In this document: in pieces, positions 14,810 to 20,078 of the stretch | Layout of the letters: the number at the start of each line of letters is the position of its first letter | Numbering within the stretch: the first letter of the stretch is position 1 | Source: Puniceicoccales bacterium | GTDB taxonomy: Bacteria; Verrucomicrobiota; Verrucomicrobiia; Opitutales; LL51 | Length of the DNA stretch: 20,078 nucleotides | Assembly (NCBI GenBank): GCA_031259665.1 | Contig: JAIRLD010000061.1 | Location: 1 to 20,078, forward strand | Direction: 5' to 3' | Notes under the pieces: model-generated | The model's database searches: none | The model's input: the letters and a program-made list of their open reading frames with translations, nothing else | Told to the model about the DNA's origin: nothing | Translations under genes and position numbers: made by a program

Positions 14810-16966
14810 ATGGCAAACGATAGAAAAATTTCGACGGCGAATTCCTCTAACCGAAAAAGTCCTTTGGAATACACGCGCAATATTGGTATTGCGGCCCACA
14901 TCGATGCGGGTAAGACGACGACGACGGAGCGCATTTTGTACTACGCGGGTGTGGTACACAAGATGGGCGAGGTCCATGAGGGGACGGCGGTAACCGATTG
15001 GATGGAGCAGGAACGGGAACGGGGGATCACGATTACATCGGCGGCGATCAGTTGCGGATGGAAGACGAAGGTCGGCCTATTTGCAGGGATTAATCATCAA
15101 ATTAATCTGATCGATACGCCGGGGCACGTCGATTTCACGGCGGAAGTGGAGCGTTCACTGCGCGTGTTAGATGGTGCGGTGGGGGTATTTTGTGCGGTAG
15201 CCGGGGTGCAGCCGCAATCGGAGACCGTTTGGCGTCAGATGGATAAGTACAGCGTGCCGCGCATTGCATTTATCAACAAAATGGATCGCACGGGGGCGGA
15301 TTTTCTTGGTGCCATTGGGAGTATTCGGACGAAGTTGGGAAAAAATGCGCATCCACTCTATCTCAACATTGGAGCGGAAGAAAAATTCGAAGGTCTAATT
15401 GGTTTAATTACCATGAAGGCCTATATTTATGATATCAAAGATCCATTGGGAGAAAAATTTGATACGGTTGCTATTCCTGTGGATTATCAAAAACAGGCGG
15501 AAAAATATCGCGAATCACTGATCGAAGCGTTAGCGGATTACGACGATGAGTTGGCGGAAAAGTATTTAGGGGGCGGAGAGATTTCGCAGGATACGATTCG
15601 TGCAGCGGTGCGTAAGGCGACGTTATCAATGGATTTCGTGGGGGTCATTCCGGGTAGTGCCTTTAAGAAAAAGGGTGTACAGATGTTACTCGATGCGGTG
15701 GTTGACTTTTTACCTTCTCCGATCGATTTGCCGCCGACGAAGGCCTTTGGGGATGACGGAAGTACCATTGAGATTCGTCCCAATGATAGTGAAAAAATGA
15801 CGGCATTGGGGTTCAAATTGATGAGTGATCCCTATGTTGGGAAGTTGGTATTTTGTCGTGTTTACAGTGGGCAGCTTAAAAAGGGCGATACCGTTTACAA
15901 TCCACGCACGCGCAAAACGGAGCGGGTGAGTCGCCTCATGATTATGAAAGCGAATGATCGCGAGGACATTGATGTTGCTTATTCGGGGGATATTTGTGCA
16001 ATTATTGGTGTAAGAGGGATAGCGACGGGCGACACATTATGCGATCGTAATTTTGATGGAATTTTAGAACCGCCCACATTTCCCGAGCCGGTTATTAGTA
16101 TGTCCATTGAGCCGAAATCGAAAGCGGATCAAGAAAAATTGTCGTTTGGCCTACAAAGTTTAGCGGAGGAGGATCCAACTTTCAGGGTAACGACGAATCC
16201 GGATACGGGGCAGACACTCATTGCGGGGATGGGCGAGTTACATTTGGATATCATTCGTGACCGTTTATTCCGCGAGTTTAGTGTTGATGCATCGGCGGGA
16301 CGTCCGCAGATTGCTTACCGCGAGACGATTACAAGCGAGGCGATGGGCGAAGGAAAATTTATTCGCCAATCCGGTGGCCGTGGGCAGTATGGCCATGCGG
16401 TGATTAAACTTGAGCCGGTCAAACGGGGCGAGGGAGCTTCCGTGGAGAACGAGATTGTGGGAGGCGTAATTCCAAAGGAGTACATTAAGCCGACACAGGA
16501 AGGTATTTTAGAAGGGGCGAATAACGGTGTTGTGGCGGGATATCCGGTGGTTGATTTTTGTGCGCGGATTGTGGATGGCAGTTTTCACGAGGTAGACTCT
16601 TCGGAGATAGCGTTTAGAATGGCGGGTATTTTTGCCTTTAAGGATGCGATGAAGAAGGCGAAACCAATACTGCTGGAGCCGATCATGAAGGTTGAGGTTT
16701 CGACACCGGAGGAGTATCAGGGTGATGTGATTGGTGATTTGAATCGTCGCCGCGGACAGATTCAGAGCATGGAGAACAAGGGATCGGTGGCGAATATCAT
16801 GGCCTTTGTACCACTGGAGATGATGTTTGGTTATGCGACGGATGTGCGTTCGCTGACAAAGGGTCGGGCGAGTTATTCGATGGAACCTTCTCATTTTGAG
16901 CAAGTTCCGGCAAATTTGTTACAGCAGATTGTAGAAACGTCGAGTCGTGCGGTGGCGCGTGCGTAA
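14810..16966 (+). CDS. fusA: Translation elongation factor G
   Basis: EF-G drives translocation of tRNA and mRNA by GTP hydrolysis. The 718-aa protein has a P-loop AHIDAGKT (29-36), a canonical switch I ERGITI (70-75), DTPGH (102-106) and NKMD (156-159). Domain IV includes the loop in GGRGQYGH and the conserved HEVDSSEIAF. The C-terminal domain V carries RRGQIQSMENKG. A hydrophilic N-terminal extension of about 20 residues precedes the G domain. Its normal switch I contrasts with the altered one in EF-Tu of the same locus. An AAGGAA precedes the ATG. No tuf follows; rpsJ starts 18 bases later. Confidence 0.98.
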   Translation: MANDRKISTANSSNRKSPLEYTRNIGIAAHIDAGKTTTTERILYYAGVVHKMGEVHEGTAVTDWMEQERERGITITSAAISCGWKTKVGLFAGINHQINLIDTPGHVDFTAEVERSLRVLDGAVGVFCAVAGVQPQSETVWRQMDKYSVPRIAFINKMDRTGADFLGAIGSIRTKLGKNAHPLYLNIGAEEKFEGLIGLITMKAYIYDIKDPLGEKFDTVAIPVDYQKQAEKYRESLIEALADYDDELAEKYLGGGEISQDTIRAAVRKATLSMDFVGVIPGSAFKKKGVQMLLDAVVDFLPSPIDLPPTKAFGDDGSTIEIRPNDSEKMTALGFKLMSDPYVGKLVFCRVYSGQLKKGDTVYNPRTRKTERVSRLMIMKANDREDIDVAYSGDICAIIGVRGIATGDTLCDRNFDGILEPPTFPEPVISMSIEPKSKADQEKLSFGLQSLAEEDPTFRVTTNPDTGQTLIAGMGELHLDIIRDRLFREFSVDASAGRPQIAYRETITSEAMGEGKFIRQSGGRGQYGHAVIKLEPVKRGEGASVENEIVGGVIPKEYIKPTQEGILEGANNGVVAGYPVVDFCARIVDGSFHEVDSSEIAFRMAGIFAFKDAMKKAKPILLEPIMKVEVSTPEEYQGDVIGDLNRRRGQIQSMENKGSVANIMAFVPLEMMFGYATDVRSLTKGRASYSMEPSHFEQVPANLLQQIVETSSRAVARA

Positions 16967-16984
16967 AATTTAAAGGGTATTGCT

Positions 16985-17290
16985 ATGGCGCAGAGAATTA
17001 GGATAAAGTTAAAGAGTTTTGACCATCGTTTAGTCGATCAATCGGCGGTAGAGATTGTAGATACGGCGAAACGTTCCGGGGCACGCGTTGTGGGGCCGGT
17101 ACCGTTACCGACGCGGAAGGAGCGTTTTACAGTAAATCGTTCGCCACACGTCGATAAAAAGTCGATGGATCAGTTTGAGTTACGGGAGCACGATCGTCTG
17201 ATTGATATTTATGGGCCGACGGCGGATACTATTGATGCATTGCGTCGATTGAATCTACCGGCTGGGGTTGAGATCTTGATTAATGTTTAA
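16985..17290 (+). CDS. rpsJ: 30S ribosomal protein S10
   Basis: S10 (NusE) is a 30S head protein that also pairs with NusB and contacts the NusG KOW domain during antitermination. At 101 aa it has the usual length. It carries the RIRIKLKSFDHRLVD start, the family loop VNRSPHVDKKSMDQFELREH (about 50-69) and ends with LPAGVEILINV. AAAGGG upstream serves as the ribosome-binding site. Only 18 bases separate it from fusA, so the long S10 leader to which L4 binds in E. coli is absent at this point. Confidence 0.97.
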   Translation: MAQRIRIKLKSFDHRLVDQSAVEIVDTAKRSGARVVGPVPLPTRKERFTVNRSPHVDKKSMDQFELREHDRLIDIYGPTADTIDALRRLNLPAGVEILINV

Positions 17291-17380
17291 TTTTAAAATG
17301 TTCTTGACAGAGCGAAATTCTTGAAGAGAAAAGAGTGAGCTAATGCAGGTTTTGTTTTGTTGGATCTGCCGCTTAGGGTT
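17291..17380 (+). promoter_or_regulatory. rplC leader: TTGACA box, hairpin, coupled tiny ORF
   Basis: A 90-base leader separates rpsJ from rplC. It contains AAAATGTTCTTGACA (17296-17309) without a clear -10. It also holds a stem GCAGGT (17345-17350)/ATCTGC (17364-17369) with a 13-base T/G-rich loop. An ATG at 17343 opens 13 codons (MQVLFCWICRLGL) ending in TGA 17382-17384, overlapping the rplC start as ATGA, with AGAG and GTGAG purine runs upstream. It may be a site for S10-operon control moved downstream of rpsJ; function is inferred. Confidence 0.4.
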
Positions 17381-18022
17381 ATGAAAGACAGTCGAATAGT
17401 ATTAGGAAAGAAGGTTGGAATGACGCAGGTTTTCGATGAGGATCGGTGTCTCATTCCGGTTACGGTCGTGGAGGCCGTTCCCTGTGTAGTTGCGCAATTG
17501 AAGGCGGCGGATGGAGTGGACGGGTATAGTGCCGTTCAATTGGCCTATGGGCAGCGGAAGGCTAAAAATGTTTCCAATCCCTTGTTGGGTCATATTAAAA
17601 AGGCGAATTTGGAATCCTGTACGGGGTTGAAAGAATTTCGCACGGAGGATATAGGCGCCTATAGAGTGGGGGATTCCATTGATTTTTCGATATTTCAGAT
17701 TGGGGAGTTAATCGATGTCATTGGCCGGACGAGGGGAAAAGGATTTCAGGGCGTGATGAAGCGCTATGGATTTGGGGGAGGTCCTGCTTCCCATGGATCG
17801 ATGTTTCATCGGCGTGGAGGGTCCTACGGTTGTCGTCAGTGGCCGGGGCATGTTTACAAAGGGCGTAAAATGCCGGGGCATGACGGTTGTCGCATGCGGA
17901 CCGTACAGAATTTGAAAGTAATCGATTTGATTGCGGACAAAGGGTTACTCCTATTACAAGGGAGTTTTCCTGGAGCGAAAGGTGGTTTAGTGGTGTTGCG
18001 CAAGGCCAAAAAAGTCAAATAG
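17381..18022 (+). CDS. rplC: 50S ribosomal protein L3
   Basis: L3 is an early-assembly 50S protein whose loop reaches towards the peptidyl-transferase centre. The 213-aa protein starts MKDSRIVLGKKVGMTQVF. Its central loop holds GFGGGPASHGSMFHRRGGSY followed by QWPGHVYKGRKMPGHDG; the glutamine equivalent to the methylated Gln150 of E. coli L3 is kept. An in-frame TTG at 17357 would add eight unconvincing residues. ATG 17381 is preferred, with TTAGGG just upstream and a tiny upstream ORF overlapping it. Confidence 0.96.
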   Translation: MKDSRIVLGKKVGMTQVFDEDRCLIPVTVVEAVPCVVAQLKAADGVDGYSAVQLAYGQRKAKNVSNPLLGHIKKANLESCTGLKEFRTEDIGAYRVGDSIDFSIFQIGELIDVIGRTRGKGFQGVMKRYGFGGGPASHGSMFHRRGGSYGCRQWPGHVYKGRKMPGHDGCRMRTVQNLKVIDLIADKGLLLLQGSFPGAKGGLVVLRKAKKVK

Positions 18023-18034
18023 GAGAAGGAGAAG

Positions 18035-18655
18035 ATGAAATTAAAGGTTTACGATCAAGTGGGTACTTTTTTGGAAGATCGCGAGTATAATATTCCCGTT
18101 TTCGAGGAGGATCGCGGTATTGCCGCTGTGAAATTTACCATCGAGGCATTGCGGGCGAATATGCGTCAGGGAAATGCTTCGACGAAGACGCGTTCCGCCG
18201 TGAGTGGTGGTGGTAAGAAACCTTTTCGGCAGAAGGGAACGGGACATGCGCGTCAGGGGTCCAATCGGAGTCCGCTCATGCCGGGAGGTGGCGTTGTATT
18301 TGGGCCCCATCCCCGCGATTACAGTAAAAAGGTAAATAAAAAAGTAAAAAAATTGGCTTTAGCGCGATCGCTCTATGATTGTTCCGAGGAGTTGTTGCTA
18401 TCGATCATCGATAGTTTTGCGGCGAATTTTCAAAAAACAAAGGAAATTTCGGCATTTGTGGAGAAAATATCCCCGACGGGGAATGTTTTAATGATCGACG
18501 TTCGTTTTGAGGATTCCCTAATTTTAGCGGCGAGGAATGTGAAAAGAATTTTTACGATTGATGCGGCTTCGGTCAACGCATTGGATTTTAAAAGCTACGA
18601 TCGTTTTCTCGTCAGCGAGGCGGGGTTTGAGCAGTTATTAAATCGAGTAAGGTGA
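18035..18655 (+). CDS. rplD: 50S ribosomal protein L4
   Basis: L4 is a primary 23S-binding protein whose loop lines the peptide exit tunnel and which, in some bacteria, represses the S10 operon. The 206-aa product has the usual length. The tunnel loop reads GGGKKPFRQKGTGHARQGS (about 58-76). Phe stands where Trp is common, and His stands where Arg is common after GTG. The conserved YSKKVNKKVKKLAL follows. Two purine-rich blocks (AGGAGAAGGAGAAG) immediately before the ATG give a strong ribosome-binding site, 12 bases after rplC. Confidence 0.97.
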   Translation: MKLKVYDQVGTFLEDREYNIPVFEEDRGIAAVKFTIEALRANMRQGNASTKTRSAVSGGGKKPFRQKGTGHARQGSNRSPLMPGGGVVFGPHPRDYSKKVNKKVKKLALARSLYDCSEELLLSIIDSFAANFQKTKEISAFVEKISPTGNVLMIDVRFEDSLILAARNVKRIFTIDAASVNALDFKSYDRFLVSEAGFEQLLNRVR

Positions 18656-18662
18656 GGTTGTC

Positions 18663-18947
18663 ATGGAGAATGCTATTTTAAAAGGAATTTGTTACACGGA
18701 GAAGTTTACGGCGCTGGGTTCGACCCATAATCAGTACGTATTTGACGTGGATCTTGCGAGTACGAAGGGGAGTATTGCGGAGGCTGTGCAATCCGGGTTC
18801 AAGGTGAAAGTGAAGGCGGTGAATATCATTCGTCGCAGTGGGAAAATAAGAAGAAATCGCATGAAGCGCGGGGCCTATGGTGTGACGCCGAGGCGCAAAA
18901 TTGCTATTGTTACGCTACAGGCGGGCGATAAAATAGAAATGATTTAA
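18663..18947 (+). CDS. rplW: 50S ribosomal protein L23
   Basis: L23 lies at the tunnel exit and is the docking site for trigger factor and the signal recognition particle. The 94-aa protein contains EKFTALGSTHNQYVFDVD, where the family has its EKs...n.Y.F.V segment, then FKVKVKAVNIIRRSGK and a basic C-terminal region (KIRRNRMKRGAYGVTPRRKIAI). It starts 7 bases after rplD with GTGAGG upstream. Confidence 0.95.
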   Translation: MENAILKGICYTEKFTALGSTHNQYVFDVDLASTKGSIAEAVQSGFKVKVKAVNIIRRSGKIRRNRMKRGAYGVTPRRKIAIVTLQAGDKIEMI

Positions 18948-18960
18948 AATAGGGTAAAAA

Positions 18961-19809
18961 ATGGTCATTGTTCAGCATAATCCAAAAACATCGACACAAC
19001 GGTTTTTAGCACTCAATAGGCGAGAATTGTGGAAAGGGGGGGCCGAAAATTCCTTGATTGTGAGTCAACATCGTTGCAAGGGGCGTAACTGCTATGGGCG
19101 CATTACTTCACGGCGACGGGGAGGCGGCCATAAACGTCTCATTCGCGTCGTCGATTTTTTTCGCAATAAGTTTGATGTTCCGGCGAAGGTGGAGCGCATT
19201 GAGTATGATCCCAATCGTTCGGCGGACATCGCCCTATTATATTATGCCGATGGGGAAAAACGCTACATTGTGGCGCCACGTGGATTGAATGTGGGCGACC
19301 AGGTGGTGAGTTTAAATGCGACGCCGAGGGATTTTTCAGTTGGGATGTCTTTGCCGTTGGCGTTGATACCGGCCGGTGTTTTTGTCCATTGCATAGAGAT
19401 CGAACCGGGACATGGGGCTGCGATTGCGCGCGGTGCGGGAATGGGTGCGCAAATTGTAGCATTCGACGGCGGTTATGCGACCATAAAGATGCCGAGTGGC
19501 GAAGTGCGTTTACTGAATTCAAAGTGCCGTGCGACCATAGGGCAGGTTGGAAATAGTGATCATGGCAAGCAGTCTTTGGGGAAAGCGGGGCGCAATCGTT
19601 GGCTAGGGCGTCGTCCGCGCGTGCGCGGTGTGGTTATGAATCCGGTGGACCACCCAATGGGTGGTGGTGAGGGACGGACTTCAGGGGGCGGCCACCCGGT
19701 TTCGCCGTGGGGGCAACTCGCGAAGGGGTACCCGACACGCAAGCGTTCCAAAAAATCGAATCGTATGATTTTAGTGAGAAGAAATGGTAGAAAGGTAAAG
19801 AAAGGTTGA
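18961..19809 (+). CDS. rplB: 50S ribosomal protein L2
   Basis: L2 is needed for subunit association and for peptidyl-transferase activity. At 282 aa it is near the usual length. It shows GGGHKRLIRVVDF (about 54-66), the SH3-like middle domain (PRGLNVGDQVVS) and a C-terminal loop NPVDHPMGGGEG. The His equivalent to E. coli His229 is kept, while the next His of the common VDHPHGGGEG is Met. The start ATG follows rplW by 13 bases with TAGGG upstream. The TGA stop is three bases before rpsS. Confidence 0.97.
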   Translation: MVIVQHNPKTSTQRFLALNRRELWKGGAENSLIVSQHRCKGRNCYGRITSRRRGGGHKRLIRVVDFFRNKFDVPAKVERIEYDPNRSADIALLYYADGEKRYIVAPRGLNVGDQVVSLNATPRDFSVGMSLPLALIPAGVFVHCIEIEPGHGAAIARGAGMGAQIVAFDGGYATIKMPSGEVRLLNSKCRATIGQVGNSDHGKQSLGKAGRNRWLGRRPRVRGVVMNPVDHPMGGGEGRTSGGGHPVSPWGQLAKGYPTRKRSKKSNRMILVRRNGRKVKKG

Positions 19810-19812
19810 TGT

Positions 19813-20078
19813 ATGGCGCGTTCCGCTAAAAAAGGTTTTTTTGTGGATCCACATTTGATGGATAAGGTTGATGCGGCACAGGCTACGGATAATCGCAAGC
19901 CGATTCGGACGTGGTCGCGCCGTTCGACGATTACGCCGGATTTTGTTGGGCTCAATTTTCAGGTTCATAATGGAAAATCATTTGTTGACGTTTACATAAC
20001 AGAAAATATGGTCGGGCATAAGTTGGGAGAATTTTCTCCAACTCGTACATTTAAAAGTCATAATCCTCATACGCAGAA
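19813..20078 (+). CDS. rpsS: 30S ribosomal protein S19, 3'-partial
   Basis: S19 forms a complex with S13 in the 30S head near the A-site tRNA. The frame from ATG 19813 gives MARSAKKGFFVDPHLMDKVD, then TWSRRSTITPDFVGLNFQVH, ITENMVGHKLGEF and SPTRTFKSHNPHTQ before the window ends. This covers 88 residues, nearly the whole family length of about 90. Ala at position 5 and Phe at position 9 replace the more usual Leu and Pro (MARSLKKGPFVD). It follows rplB after three bases, in the standard S10-operon order, so rplV and rpsC would be expected beyond the edge. Confidence 0.95.
   Translation, partial: MARSAKKGFFVDPHLMDKVDAAQATDNRKPIRTWSRRSTITPDFVGLNFQVHNGKSFVDVYITENMVGHKLGEFSPTRTFKSHNPHTQ

Noticed and set aside
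19642..19677. His to Met change in the L2 loop VDHPMGGGEG as a defect of a catalytic residue
   Set aside because: The functionally important His229 equivalent is the preceding one and is present. As I recall, Met at the second position occurs naturally in other phyla such as Bacteroidetes.

Overview
This window is almost entirely a bacterial core information-processing locus. A long co-directional run, all on the + strand, goes tRNA-Thr, tuf, tRNA-Trp, secE, nusG, rplK, rplA, rplJ, rplL, rpoB, rpoC, rpsL, rpsG, fusA, rpsJ, rplC, rplD, rplW, rplB, then rpsS cut by the right edge. The tuf-secE, L11/L1/L10/L12-beta, str and S10 clusters, which many bacteria keep as separate operons, lie end to end here with gaps of at most about 110 bases. 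The only accessory material is at the left edge. It is an ankyrin-repeat gene whose 5' end is outside the window and whose 3' end looks decayed.

Organism: a bacterium of moderate GC content. EF-Tu has a switch I region (TVRDATKTVTI) unlike the usual EKARGITI. I remember this form from Verrucomicrobia, especially Opitutae-like sequences, but cannot check it here. With tuf placed upstream of secE, it points to the PVC superphylum, most likely Verrucomicrobiota (moderate to low confidence). The ankyrin gene is compatible with a host-associated lifestyle but does not prove one.

Layout: 1-1099 ankyrin gene and frameshifted remnants; 1100-1343 AT-rich non-coding DNA that probably holds the promoter for the locus; 1344-3586 tRNA-Thr, tuf, tRNA-Trp, secE, nusG; 3591-5786 L11, L1, L10, L12; 5787-5898 gap with a strong 12-bp hairpin; 5899-13835 beta and beta' subunits of RNA polymerase; 13919-16966 S12, S7, EF-G; 16985-20078 S10, L3, L4, L23, L2, S19. 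Together these genes make the transcription machine, its elongation factor NusG, the two main translation elongation factors, a Sec translocon subunit and ribosomal proteins, so their output is expected to follow growth rate.

I found no novel multi-gene system. The points most worth a second look are the loss of three cysteines of the second zinc site in RpoC, the divergent EF-Tu switch I, the decaying ankyrin gene with a 143-bp internal duplication, hairpin-bearing leaders before rplL, rpoB and rplC (two with tiny coupled ORFs), and a recurring A-rich/TTGACA box at sub-operon boundaries.
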